DNA of 64,000 nt from Deltaproteobacteria bacterium (GTDB taxonomy: Bacteria; Myxococcota; Kuafuiibacteriia; Kuafuiibacteriales; Kuafuiibacteriaceae): NCBI GenBank assembly GCA_016713425.1, contig JADJPE010000005.1:2418001-2482000 (forward strand), written 5' to 3'. A program made the position numbers and the translations under genes. Shown piece after piece: positions 9,075 to 18,116 of this stretch; position 1 is the stretch's first letter; each line of letters starts with the position of its first letter. The notes beneath the pieces are model-generated. The model was not told where the DNA came from, searched no databases, and worked only from the letters and a program-made list of their open reading frames with translations.

Positions 9075-9758
9075 ACCTCAAACAAGCGAGAGAACGGGCC
9101 CGAGTCTTGCTTGCGACCGTCGCGCATCTTCGTCGGAGGAGCAGCGACGCGCAGCACGAGGATCTCCGTCCCGGCGGTACCGGTCGGATCATCACGTTGT
9201 CATTGTCGTTGACCTCCATTCTCGGTTCATGGTGCGCGCCGACCAGGCTGAGCACCCTGCTCAACACGGCCTGATGCAAGTTCAGAGAGCGTCGAGCAGG
9301 CGGAAGAAGATGTGCTGCCATTGGTTCCAAGCCAGCGCAGCTGACCCATCGGCCTCGATGGTTGCGATGGCCTCTGTGAAAGACTTCGGCTGTCGTCGCC
9401 AGACCTCCAATCGAGCCTCGTTGATTGCGTCCCGCAGGAGCTCGATGTTGCCCACCGAAAAACGCCAACAAAAGTCTCCAGCCGTGGTTGGGTCCGGGAT
9501 ACTGCGTATGCCCAAAGCCTCGAGGAATACGCGATCATTGCGTCGAAGCTCGATGTCCTCGAGCATTCGGCCACCACACAGCATGGATGTGCTTGGTGAG
9601 CCCAGTCTTCTTGACGAGGCGCTGCTTGGCCCCAATGCCGCCGTGTGAGATTGCCTTGGTCTTTCCTACGAGCTCGTACCGAACGTTGCTCGAATTATCG
9701 AAAGCTTTTCGTTTTTGTTCCGTGAACAGAGCGCGGGGCGCGCTTGTTTGAGGTCTAG
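9071..9758. mobile_element. Internally deleted IS1380-like insertion sequence with CTAG flanks
   Basis: A perfect 19-bp inverted repeat, TCTAGACCTCAAACAAGCG at 9070-9088 and its complement at 9741-9759, encloses about 680 bp. The outer CTAG is palindromic, so it reads equally as the end of the inverted repeat or as a 4-bp target duplication; with the latter, the terminal repeat is ACCTCAAACAAGCG. Inside, on the minus strand, are disconnected pieces of one transposase. Full elements of this type are about 1.6 kb, so this copy has lost most of its core and cannot move unless helped in trans. It separates two convergent genes that both stop in the flanking CTAG. Confidence 0.85.
9282..9735 (-). 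pseudogene. IS1380-like transposase remnant (frameshift plus two deletions)
   Basis: Reading from the right end of the element, the N-terminal piece (FTEQKRKAFDNSSNVRYELV, then AISHGGIGA) lies in one frame. It then shifts into the frame ending at 9282, which has CGGRMLEDIELRRND, IPDPTTAGDFCWRF and EAIATIEADG. These are recognisable blocks of the DDE transposases with the PDPTTAGDFC signature. After the first Asp (EADG) the sequence jumps directly to AWNQWQHIFFRLLDAL, which is the usual C-terminus. The segment before CGGRM and the whole catalytic middle are therefore missing, and the remaining DDE residues are gone. Confidence 0.8.
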
Positions 9759-11323
9759 AGCGCATCCAGCACGGTCGAGGGACCGAAGCTGTTGAGCGTG
9801 CGCCAGCTGCAGCCACTCCGCGCCACGGCCGACCCTTGTGAAGCCTGGCACGTCAGCTCGCCCACGATCCAAACGGGCAGATCTTCTGGGTTGTCGGTCG
9901 GTATTTCGATCGTCTTCGAAGATCCGTCGGGCAGAAGCACGAACACCTTAGCCCCCGAAGTGGCGATGTTCGGCGAGCCGCTGTAGTTGAGGACTGCGTA
10001 TCGGTAAACGCCCGGCAGCGCCTTCACGAGCGTCGTGATTTCTGGGCCGTAGCTGTCCGTATCGTCGGTGTCGAGATAGGCCCATGGCGGTGCGGAGACT
10101 GAACCCCGATCGCTGTAGAAAACGTGAAAATTCTCCTCACAGCCCGCAGCGGTCGGATCGCAGGGGCCAAGAAGATGGGTATCCAGATCGTCGGGTGCAA
10201 CGTCCCAAGTCAGGATCGCCTGGAAGATCGGTGGAGAGACCACAAGCGGTGTTTCCAATCGCGCGCACGCAACATCGCCACATGAAGCCGCAGCAACGGA
10301 TGTCGAAACGCTCACGGGATCGGTCACGCCACTCGACGAGATGCCCACGACACCAACCTGAGCATCGCGCTTGATCTCCAAGCACGCGCATCCATCCGCT
10401 CCGGTGTAAGCAGAGCTGTTTCCACTGTAGTCACTCCCGCGCGCTTCCACGGAAACGCCAGGGGCCGGCGCCCCGTCGACGTCCTTGACACAAACGTTGA
10501 GGCAGGTGGTCTCCATGACCTGATCCGCATTCCACCATGACAGGTGGCCTATCGTTCCTTCGCATAGGCCATCTGCGCAGCCCGTGAGGGTGCCTTCTTC
10601 CTCCCATTTGCCCGTCGACTCGTCGAAGCTCCAAAGCGGTATCGCGTCCGGCGAGCCGTTGGGCACCGGAAGTTTGACGGCAGCGGTCGTTCCTGCTGCG
10701 AGATTGAGCGCATGGCCGGCGTCGTCCGACACCTCGATCGCCATCGCACCAAAGGTCTCGAGCCGAGTACCGGCCTCGGTGACCAACTCGCCCGGAAAGG
10801 CCGCGACCTCACGTGATGCGTCCAGAATCGCGATCTTGGCCGTCAGCGTCGTGTCGCCGGAAAGCCCGGAAAACGCGTTCGCTGGAAACGTCACCTCGCC
10901 ACCACCGCCAGAAACGGTGCCACCCGACGCCGAGCTGATCGTTTGGACGGCATCAAACGGAAGAAGCGTTATGCGTACGAAAGTGCTCCGCCCGGCCTGC
11001 GGCACCACGACCTTCGAGCTCTTGGCATGCCCGCCGGCGATCACGGTGAGCGTCAGTGGACCCGCCGTTGAGACATCCTCGATGTTGAAGAATCCTTGCT
11101 CATTCGTGGTCGTGCTCTTCGTGCCATCCGATACCGACGCGTTCGCGATCGGAGCGCCGGTGGCGCTGAGCGTCTGACCGATCACCACCGCGGTGGTCAC
11201 CGGGCTGCTTTGAAGATCCTCTTTCTTGTCGCTGCTGCATGACAGCGAAAGCGTCCCCACAAGAAGCATTGAAAGAGTGTGTTGCGGCGCATGGCGCACC
11301 AACCTGTATGGTTCCAGTACCAT
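9755..11323 (-). CDS. Large lipoprotein with CarboxypepD-regulatory-like and YfaP-like domains
   Basis: 522 residues. The N-terminus has a lipoprotein signal (MLLVGTLSLSC, lipobox LSLSC, then SSDKKED). Residues about 48-115 resemble a carboxypeptidase-regulatory/CNA-B-like beta sandwich (GQTLSATGAPIANASVSDG). Next is a FAM171/ZU5-like section (GGTVSGGGGEVTFPANAF, then FPGE). A Cys-rich middle follows, and residues about 370-470 contain a YfaP-type segment (LTWDVAPDDLDTHLLGPCD, VYRYAVLNYSG). It is probably an outer-membrane or cell-surface binding protein. The TAG stop lies within the CTAG at the right edge of the inserted IS, so it retained its natural end. It is divergent from the SppA-like gene with a 188-bp spacer. 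Confidence 0.8.
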   Translation of the reverse strand: MVLEPYRLVRHAPQHTLSMLLVGTLSLSCSSDKKEDLQSSPVTTAVVIGQTLSATGAPIANASVSDGTKSTTTNEQGFFNIEDVSTAGPLTLTVIAGGHAKSSKVVVPQAGRSTFVRITLLPFDAVQTISSASGGTVSGGGGEVTFPANAFSGLSGDTTLTAKIAILDASREVAAFPGELVTEAGTRLETFGAMAIEVSDDAGHALNLAAGTTAAVKLPVPNGSPDAIPLWSFDESTGKWEEEGTLTGCADGLCEGTIGHLSWWNADQVMETTCLNVCVKDVDGAPAPGVSVEARGSDYSGNSSAYTGADGCACLEIKRDAQVGVVGISSSGVTDPVSVSTSVAAASCGDVACARLETPLVVSPPIFQAILTWDVAPDDLDTHLLGPCDPTAAGCEENFHVFYSDRGSVSAPPWAYLDTDDTDSYGPEITTLVKALPGVYRYAVLNYSGSPNIATSGAKVFVLLPDGSSKTIEIPTDNPEDLPVWIVGELTCQASQGSAVARSGCSWRTLNSFGPSTVLDAL

Positions 11324-11511
11324 TTCGTCCCTCCTCGACGACGTTCTTGGCGAACGACTGGGCAGGAGTGTACTCAGATCTGGGCCTCATTGAAGGGGGC
11401 GCTCCGAACCACGGCTCGGCGTTTGGAGCTCAGACCTTCGCAGGATCTCGCCGGGACCGTCTTTCGAAGCTGCCGCTTGCCCCATGAGGCCGAAGAGGAC
11501 AAGTTTCGGCC

Positions 11512-13974
11512 ATGTTTGGTTTCGCCCTCGGTGTCTGTTTGACGATGACGTCGGTACCCACACCCTTGCGGCTGCCCGCGGACGTCGAGGATGTCTACGG
11601 TCTTCGATACAATCCCGCGGGAATCGCCGCGATTTCGGGGACCGAGCTTCGGCTGTTGTATGGCCGCCGTTTCGGGCCCGATGCGTCGATTGGGCGCAGC
11701 ACGCATGAGCTTGGGTTGTTCGGGGGCTTCTCGCTCGGCGACGGCGTTGCGATGGCGGTGAGTCTCGAGGGCGGGCAGGACGAAGCGCGGCGCGGTGTTG
11801 GGCGCTTGGGCTTGGGGTTGGGTGCGAGGATGGGCAACGTCGCGCTTGGGTTTGCGTGGGATCGGGGTCGCGACGATCCCGTGCGGCCGTCGCGAGGTGT
11901 GCTCACGACGGGCCTCACCTACCAGCCTGCCGCTTGGCTTTCTTCCGGCGTCTCGATCCGCGATCTCGCGCAGAACGCGGATCGCCGCATCTACGATCTT
12001 GGTCTTGCGCTCCGCCCGTTCGGCGCGGCATCGGCGACGATATCGGCGCGCTGGCGGCTTCGGCAGAGTGAGCCGCTCAACCGGGATACGCTCGACCTCA
12101 TGTTTCTTGCGTCGATCGAGCCGACCGACGGTGTGCGCATCGGCGTGGCGTCGAATCTCGACGCGGAGGTGACAGCGCAACTTGCCTTGTCGTTCGACCA
12201 TCTCTGGATGGGTGCTTCGGTGACCGATATGCACGCCGATGGGCGTCTCGGCGCCGGTGGAACCGAGGCCGTGATTTCCACGGAACTTTCTTACTTTTCG
12301 TCGCCTACGCCGGCGATCTTTGAGCCCACCCACGTCGCGATGCTCGACCTCGAAGGGGACCTTGAACCTGACCCGTCTTTCAGTCTGACGGAGCAGAGAT
12401 TCGTGCTCGGAACCTATGGGGCGGTGCCTCTTCTACTCGAGCGTCTGCGGACGTCTAGTCGGGTGGCCGGCGTGTTCGTGCGGATCGGGTCGCTCGACAT
12501 CGGATGGGCGAAGGCGGAGGAAATTCGCGCCGGTTTCGGAGCGCTTCGTGCGGCGGGCAAGCGCGTCGACTGTCAGCTTGGGGCGGCCCGGGATCTCGAG
12601 TACTTCATCGCGTCCTCGTGTACTTCGGTTGTTGTGCCACCGGGGCTCGATCTCGCGGTCGACGGTTTGGCCGCGAACGTCGTGTTTTTCGGGGGAGCGC
12701 TCGAAGAGCTCGGGGTAAAGGTCGTTGCGGAACGCCGTGGGGCCTTCAAGTCGGCGCCCGAGCAGTTCACGCGATCCGGCATGAGTGATGCGCAGGCGCT
12801 CGCGCTTGGGGCGTATCTCGACACGGTGTATGAAGCGCTGGTCGCGGGCGTTGCAGACGGACGCCGGGTGGCGCGTGAAGATGTCGAGCGCTTGATCGCG
12901 GAGGGCACGTGTACGGCGACGGAGGCTCAAGCGCGGGCTTTCGTGGACGAGGTGCTCTACCCGGATGAAATCGACGGGTACTTGGCGAAGGTTTATCGAG
13001 GTTCGCCGATTCGCTTCTTGCCTGGTTCCTCCGCGCTCGACCCTGAGGTTTCTCGTTGGTCGTCGCGTCCGGTCGTGGCTGTGATTCACGTCGACGCTGC
13101 GATCGCGGGCGATGAGTCGCGCGCATGGCCGTTCAGTCTCGGGCGGACGGCGGGGGCGCGCACCTTGGTCGAGGCCTTGGACGCGGCGGCCTCCGACTCG
13201 AGGGTCGTGGGCGTTGTTCTCCGCGTCGACAGCCCTGGTGGTGAAGTGCTTGCGTCGGATCTGATCGCCCGAGCGGTGGAGAAACTGAACAGCGTGAAGC
13301 CCGTGGTGGCGAGCTTTGGTGATGTGGCGGCCAGCGGTGGCTACTACGTGGCCGCGCCGGCGCGGGCGATCTTCGCCGAGCCCACGACGCTCACGGGGTC
13401 GATTGGGGTGTTCTCGGTTCGCTTCTCGGCGGAATCACTTCTCGGACGCCTCGGGATCTCGGTCGGCACATTATTGCGGGGTGAACGGGCGAACAGCTCG
13501 ACATGGCTTCGCGACCCGTCCGCAGGCGACCAGGCTGTGCAGAAGCGCCAGGTCGACGCGGCTTACGACCGATTCTTGGGGTGGGTCGTGCGTGGACGCC
13601 GTCTCGGCTCGAAGGCCGAAGCTCGGGCGGTTGCCGAAGGTCGGATTTGGAGTGGTGCGGATGCGCGCGCGCACCGGTTGGTCGATCGCCTGGGCGGGCT
13701 TGTTGACGCCATCAAGGCGGCCAAGGTCGAGGCGGGGCTTGATGCGGATGATGAGGTGGAGATCGCAGCGCTCCCATCGACGCGGGCTGGGATCTCCCGA
13801 CCGCTGCGTCTTTTCCGCGAGACGGCGAAAAGCCTGCTCGGGACGCCGGAGAATGCGCAGGCTATCCCACATGTGCTTCGAAAGACGCTCATCGCGTTGA
13901 CGCCGTGGCTGGCTGGCGTCGAGGGTCCCCCGCAGCCACAAGCTCTCGTTCCGTACTTGGTCGCAGTCGACTGA
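11512..13974 (+). CDS. SppA-like S49 serine protease with N-terminal beta-barrel-like domain
   Basis: 820 residues. The C-terminal two thirds are a double S49 (signal peptide peptidase/protease IV) protein: the Lys general base is in RRGAFKSAP (Lys413), and the Ser nucleophile in GDVAASGGYYVA (Ser608), preceded by VLRVDSPGGEV. The two residues fall in separate S49 repeats, as in the long 67K-type SppA. The first 260 residues are unlike SppA: a PorV/UPF0164-like stretch of alternating strands (LRYNPAGIAAISGTELRLLYG, then GLGLGARMGNVALGFAWD). This suggests an outer-membrane barrel carrying a periplasmic or external protease rather than an inner-membrane peptidase. The ATG at 11512 gives a short hydrophobic start (MFGFALGVCLTMTS), possibly a truncated signal peptide. 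Protein-level evidence for export is therefore moderate. Confidence 0.88.
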   Translation: MFGFALGVCLTMTSVPTPLRLPADVEDVYGLRYNPAGIAAISGTELRLLYGRRFGPDASIGRSTHELGLFGGFSLGDGVAMAVSLEGGQDEARRGVGRLGLGLGARMGNVALGFAWDRGRDDPVRPSRGVLTTGLTYQPAAWLSSGVSIRDLAQNADRRIYDLGLALRPFGAASATISARWRLRQSEPLNRDTLDLMFLASIEPTDGVRIGVASNLDAEVTAQLALSFDHLWMGASVTDMHADGRLGAGGTEAVISTELSYFSSPTPAIFEPTHVAMLDLEGDLEPDPSFSLTEQRFVLGTYGAVPLLLERLRTSSRVAGVFVRIGSLDIGWAKAEEIRAGFGALRAAGKRVDCQLGAARDLEYFIASSCTSVVVPPGLDLAVDGLAANVVFFGGALEELGVKVVAERRGAFKSAPEQFTRSGMSDAQALALGAYLDTVYEALVAGVADGRRVAREDVERLIAEGTCTATEAQARAFVDEVLYPDEIDGYLAKVYRGSPIRFLPGSSALDPEVSRWSSRPVVAVIHVDAAIAGDESRAWPFSLGRTAGARTLVEALDAAASDSRVVGVVLRVDSPGGEVLASDLIARAVEKLNSVKPVVASFGDVAASGGYYVAAPARAIFAEPTTLTGSIGVFSVRFSAESLLGRLGISVGTLLRGERANSSTWLRDPSAGDQAVQKRQVDAAYDRFLGWVVRGRRLGSKAEARAVAEGRIWSGADARAHRLVDRLGGLVDAIKAAKVEAGLDADDEVEIAALPSTRAGISRPLRLFRETAKSLLGTPENAQAIPHVLRKTLIALTPWLAGVEGPPQPQALVPYLVAVD

Positions 13975-14019
13975 CCTTGAGGTGCATGGTACGCATTCGC
14001 ATAGGTGGTTCGTTGACCC

Positions 14020-16407
14020 ATGCCCTATCGGATCTTGGTCGTCGACGATGAGCATTCGATTCGGGCCACGGTCACCGACTTTCTGGAGGGGCTCGGGTAC
14101 GAGGTCCAGTCGGCTGTAGACGTTGAGCAAGGCATCGAGGCCGTGAAGTCGTTCCGGCCGCACCTCGCGCTCGTCGACTTCCTCTTGCCGAAGAAGAACG
14201 GGTTTGCGGTCGCGGAGGCCATTCGCAAGGATCCGCTCTCCAAGGACACGGTGCTCATCATGATGAGTGGCGTGTTCAAGAATCCACGCACGGGAGTCGA
14301 GGCCCGCGACCGGTACCAGGCGGTCGACTTCCTCTCGAAGCCGCTCGATCTCGAGCAACTTGGGTTGCTGATTCGGGAGAGCTTGGCTGGGGTTAGTTCG
14401 TCCGCGTCGTCGTCGTCGGCGGCCGGGGCGGGTGCGACCGGAGGGGGGCGCCGGACTGCGCATGGTGCCACCGCCAACTTCAAATCCGAATTTCGGACCG
14501 GGACCGAGAGTGGGACCGAGAGCGGGACCGAGAGCGGGACCGAGAGCGGGACCGAGAGCGGGACGGGTGCCCGGACGCGGCCTCGCCCAGGACACAGGGG
14601 CGCGTTCGTCCGGTCGGTCGAGGTCTCGCCGGCCCAGCTCTTAGCCGAAGATCGCGCTTACTATGAGGACGAAGGCCACGCGGCCGAGGGCGAGATCATC
14701 GATGGCATCTATCACGGGCGTCCGTTCCCGGCGATTGTGCCGGAGGCGACGCTCGAAGAGTTTCCGATCGCCATGCTGCTCTCCATCCTCAGGTATGACG
14801 GCTTGACCGGCATGCTCGACCTGACCGATGTGGGTACTCACCGTCGCATCTACGTCGTCGAAGGCAATCCGAGCTTCATGCAGTCGAACGCGGAAGGCGA
14901 GAATGTCGGGGCGCTCCTGCATCGGCGCGGGCGCGTGACCGACCCTGACTTTCAGCGCTGCCTTGCCTACATGAAGGAACGAAACCGAACGCTGCAGCAA
15001 TCGCTGCTCGAGCTTCGTCTCGTGAGCGAGCAGGATTTGGCCACCGCCTACAAGCTCCTGGCCGGCCAGCTCTTGCCCTCCGCCCTTGCGATGTCCGCCG
15101 GGACTTTTAGGTGGCGCGAGACCGATGCCTTCGTCGGTCGCGTGCCGGAGGGAAAGTTCGAGCCCGTCGCCGTGTTGTTCGATGGCATCCGCCGGCACGT
15201 TCATCCGCCGCAGATCTTGCGCTTTTTTCGAGGTTTCGAAGACGTGCCCATGGTGAGAACGACCGAGTTCGATGCGCTTCTACCGTTTTTCCGTCGTACG
15301 TTCTCGGCTTCGAACGTGTCCTCACGGATCGATGGTCGGCAGAGCTATCGGACGCTGACCCGCGATGCGTCCTCATCTGCGGCGATGGTCATTCCACAGC
15401 TCTACGCCCTGGTGACGAGTGGCATGGTCGTTCTTCCCGAGATCGAAGGCGAAGAGCATGGGCAAGAACGCGAGCCGGGTCGGAACAGCGCGAGCGGCGG
15501 CGATCACAGCCAGGTCCTCCCCGGAGCGCTCGATGAGGTTTGGCCTGTTCTTCCCCGGGAAGACAGCTCGCTGTCGTTAGAGTTCACCAGCGACACCCTC
15601 ACGGGCACTTCCACCGGACCTCGAATGAGCACCGACTCCGGTATCACGGGTCCTTATTCGGCGGACGTCGTGCGTGCCCGCCGCGAGGTTCATGATTTTC
15701 ATGAGCGCGTGCTGTCGGAGAATTTCTTCGAGGTGCTCGGTGTCACCGAGGATTCCGCGGAGGACGCCATCAAGGTCGCATATTTCGAGCTGACGAAGCG
15801 GTGGAGCGCCGACGCATTCGCCGGGATGGATTTGGGTTCGGCGAGGGCTGATCTCGAGGCCATCTTCCAGCGGATCAACGAGGCCTACGAGACGATCACC
15901 GACCGAAGAAAACGTGGCGAATACATCGCGTATCTCGACCGCAAAGCGAAAGGCATGCCCACGGACATCGACCAGATGATGCGCGCCGAGCGTCTGTTCG
16001 AACAAGGACAGGCGATGATTCGGCGACGCGACTGGGAAGGGGCTTGCGCCGTATTGCGAGAGGCGACGGAGCTCAATCCGGGCGAACCGTCGTTCTTCGC
16101 GTACCTTGGCTGGGCGACCTACAAGCATCGTCGAAAGTCACAGGACGGCGTGACCGACGCGGTGAATCTTTTGCGCAAGGCGGTCAGTGAGCAGGAGAAT
16201 CTCGCGGTTGCCTACCAGTTTCTTGGTTCGATCGCATACGCGCGCGGGCAGGCGGCCGAGGCGACGAAGTGGTGGCAGCGCTGCCTTGACTGGGAGCCAG
16301 GAAACGTCGAGGCCGCGCGAGGTCTGAGGATGATCTCCGACCGTCCCGATCGCGATGCGAGTGTGATGGGCAATCTTCTCGGACGCTTCATCTCGAAGAA
16401 GCCGTAG
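14020..16407 (+). CDS. Receiver - DUF4388 - degenerate J-domain - TPR protein
   Basis: 795 residues. Residues 1-125 are a receiver domain (ILVVDDEHS, phospho-acceptor Asp53 in LVDFLLPKK, conserved Lys in LSKPLD). A TESG repeat linker comes from five 12-bp units at 14500-14559. Residues about 235-470 fit DUF4388 (PEATLEEFPIAMLLSILRYD). Residues about 560-640 resemble a DnaJ domain (NFFEVLGVTEDSAEDAIKVA, FQRINEAYETITDRRKRGEY), but the HPD tripeptide expected after helix II is replaced by SAD. The C-terminus has TPR-like helices (PSFFAYLGWATYKHRRKSQD). The architecture is familiar from myxobacterial regulators thought to act on motility or development. No DNA-binding output domain is seen, and no cognate kinase is adjacent. 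Confidence 0.88.
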   Translation: MPYRILVVDDEHSIRATVTDFLEGLGYEVQSAVDVEQGIEAVKSFRPHLALVDFLLPKKNGFAVAEAIRKDPLSKDTVLIMMSGVFKNPRTGVEARDRYQAVDFLSKPLDLEQLGLLIRESLAGVSSSASSSSAAGAGATGGGRRTAHGATANFKSEFRTGTESGTESGTESGTESGTESGTGARTRPRPGHRGAFVRSVEVSPAQLLAEDRAYYEDEGHAAEGEIIDGIYHGRPFPAIVPEATLEEFPIAMLLSILRYDGLTGMLDLTDVGTHRRIYVVEGNPSFMQSNAEGENVGALLHRRGRVTDPDFQRCLAYMKERNRTLQQSLLELRLVSEQDLATAYKLLAGQLLPSALAMSAGTFRWRETDAFVGRVPEGKFEPVAVLFDGIRRHVHPPQILRFFRGFEDVPMVRTTEFDALLPFFRRTFSASNVSSRIDGRQSYRTLTRDASSSAAMVIPQLYALVTSGMVVLPEIEGEEHGQEREPGRNSASGGDHSQVLPGALDEVWPVLPREDSSLSLEFTSDTLTGTSTGPRMSTDSGITGPYSADVVRARREVHDFHERVLSENFFEVLGVTEDSAEDAIKVAYFELTKRWSADAFAGMDLGSARADLEAIFQRINEAYETITDRRKRGEYIAYLDRKAKGMPTDIDQMMRAERLFEQGQAMIRRRDWEGACAVLREATELNPGEPSFFAYLGWATYKHRRKSQDGVTDAVNLLRKAVSEQENLAVAYQFLGSIAYARGQAAEATKWWQRCLDWEPGNVEAARGLRMISDRPDRDASVMGNLLGRFISKKP
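14500..14559 (+). repeat. Five 12-bp units encoding Gly-Thr-Glu-Ser linker
   Basis: Unit GGGACCGAGAGC (first copy ends in T). In-frame, between the receiver and DUF4388 domains. Confidence 0.95.
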
Positions 16408-16435
16408 TCGCGGCGCTCACGGCGCTCACGGTGCC

Positions 16436-17275
16436 TTAGTTCCGCGCAACATCGCAGCCTTCGCCGGCCGAGCAGTGTTCTCCGACACCAAAATCGGTGA
16501 CACCAAGGTCGGTCGCATTGCCGTGTCTGTCGCGAACGATGACCTGCAAAGGGTCGCCGCACTCCGCTTCGAACTTGAGCGCCAATTGTCCACTGTCGTC
16601 GACCACGCCACTGTAGTGCTTGAGCGTTCGCTGATTTTGCAGATCGACCGTTGCGGAGGGCTCGATCGCGCCGGATCCGCTTAGGCCGCGGTCCGCCGAA
16701 CCTGCGCCTGCTGACCAAGCCATGAGCTGTGGATGTACGACCGGTGCGCGTAGGTCGCGGTGCCTCAAGACTGAATAGCTTTGATCGACGCGAAGACCAG
16801 TGCCGCCTGATTCGAAACGATCCGCACGGGGGTCCCAAATGACGTCGATCGTGTTGTCGCCGCCTCCCCGCTGGTCGAGTTTCAGGAGCGTGGTGCGCGA
16901 TGTGTTGCCGCTCGGGTCGGTCTGCCTGAATTCCAGAACGTCACCGGGCGCAATGCCTAGTTCCTTGGCTTTGGCGTCGGTGAGCGCGACCGAGAGCGTT
17001 GCGCTTGAGAGTCCTGCGGTGATGTCGTCTCGTGGGAGTGTTTGCTTGTGTTCGGCCCACGATGCGTTGGGGGTCGCCGACCGATTCAGGAACTCAATCG
17101 TCGATCTCGGCTCGACGTTTCCAAACTTGAGCACGAGCGGGTCGATGCGCGTGGGGGCCGACACGCGGGGTATGGTGAGGTCGCCGAACTCACCGGAGAC
17201 ATTAAGGCCTCGAGGCGGGGTCGAGTCGCACGGGCAGTCGATGTGGTTGCGAATACCGTTGATGAGTGAAGTCAT
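16436..17275 (-). CDS. Hypothetical protein, no recognised domain
   Basis: 279 residues from the ATG at 17273-17275. An AAAAGGG about nine bases upstream supports this start over the in-frame TTG six bases earlier. The sequence begins MTSLINGIRNHIDCPCDSTP. It has no signal peptide or membrane helix and is rich in beta-type sequence (FNGxVEPRSTIEFLN-like stretches, LKFEAECGDPLQVIVRDRHG). Two Cys pairs, CPC near the N-terminus and C/C near the C-terminus, could hold metal or a disulfide. I do not recognise it. It is convergent with the receiver/TPR gene, ending 28 bp from it. Confidence 0.6.
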   Translation of the reverse strand: MTSLINGIRNHIDCPCDSTPPRGLNVSGEFGDLTIPRVSAPTRIDPLVLKFGNVEPRSTIEFLNRSATPNASWAEHKQTLPRDDITAGLSSATLSVALTDAKAKELGIAPGDVLEFRQTDPSGNTSRTTLLKLDQRGGGDNTIDVIWDPRADRFESGGTGLRVDQSYSVLRHRDLRAPVVHPQLMAWSAGAGSADRGLSGSGAIEPSATVDLQNQRTLKHYSGVVDDSGQLALKFEAECGDPLQVIVRDRHGNATDLGVTDFGVGEHCSAGEGCDVARN

Positions 17276-17556
17276 AGTCAAAACCCTTTTCAGATGTCGT
17301 TGCTGTGATGTATCGGCGGGTGCTTCTTCCGAACAGCGACCAGCGTCTAGCCATTGGTTCGGTTGAAGTTATCGACGCTGCGGGGGCGGTGTTGTGCCGT
17401 GCTCGAGTCGGTTCGACGGATGAACTGGATACTTGGTTACAACTCCGATGCCCCTCAATACGTGGTGTAGGCCCACCGGTTTCGTGCGCGCGCCAGAATT
17501 GTGCTCAATGCTTGGCGTGAAAGGTTACCTTCGAACGGCTGCTTGCACGATCGTGA

Positions 17557-17985
17557 TCAGACGTCCTCTTGACCGCTCGACCCACGACCGCGCTTCTTGT
17601 CGCCCTGACGCCTTTTCTCGTTCAGCCGTCTGGCCTTCGCTGCACGAGTCGGGCGCGTAGCATACCTTTGCCTCGGTCGTACGAGCGCGCTCTGGATGAG
17701 CTCCACGAGTTGCTCACGTGCGAGCGCCAAGTTCATGGCTAGACTCCTCGTCTTCTGATTCGAAAGGACGAGGAAGCCCTCTGCATCGATCCGATGGGCC
17801 GATGAAATTCGAAGGCGCACCTTCACGTCCTCTCGAAGCGCGCTCGTGCCCTCGAGGTCGAAACGTAGGATGACCTTGGTCGAGACCTTGTTCACGTTCT
17901 GTCCACCCGGCCCGGACGATCGAACCGCCTCCCAAGAAAGGTCCCGAGCGGGAACCAGAAATGTACCGACCACCAGATCGTTCAC
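17557..17985 (-). CDS. arfB: ArfB/YaeJ-type peptidyl-tRNA hydrolase (ribosome rescue)
   Basis: 142 residues, the normal length. It carries the catalytic GGQ loop in RSSGPGGQNVNKVSTKV, as in class I release factors, without codon-recognition domains. The C-terminus is a basic tail (KARRLNEKRRQGDKKRGRG) that in ArfB inserts into the empty mRNA channel. It releases peptides from stalled ribosomes independently of a stop codon. It is a single gene, with a 281-bp gap to the next gene downstream on the same strand. PrfH is less likely because of the short length and basic tail. Confidence 0.92.
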   Translation of the reverse strand: MNDLVVGTFLVPARDLSWEAVRSSGPGGQNVNKVSTKVILRFDLEGTSALREDVKVRLRISSAHRIDAEGFLVLSNQKTRSLAMNLALAREQLVELIQSALVRPRQRYATRPTRAAKARRLNEKRRQGDKKRGRGSSGQEDV

Positions 17986-18116
17986 GGGTTAAGGGTGCTG
18001 GACCATCGTCGGAACGGCAAGCGTTCATGCTCGTCTTTTCGTGCGCTCTTCATCGGCGTTGGCCAAGGCCCACGGCGTAGTCTCTTGCCCGGCATCGGGG
18101 CCATCTCACAAGGTAT

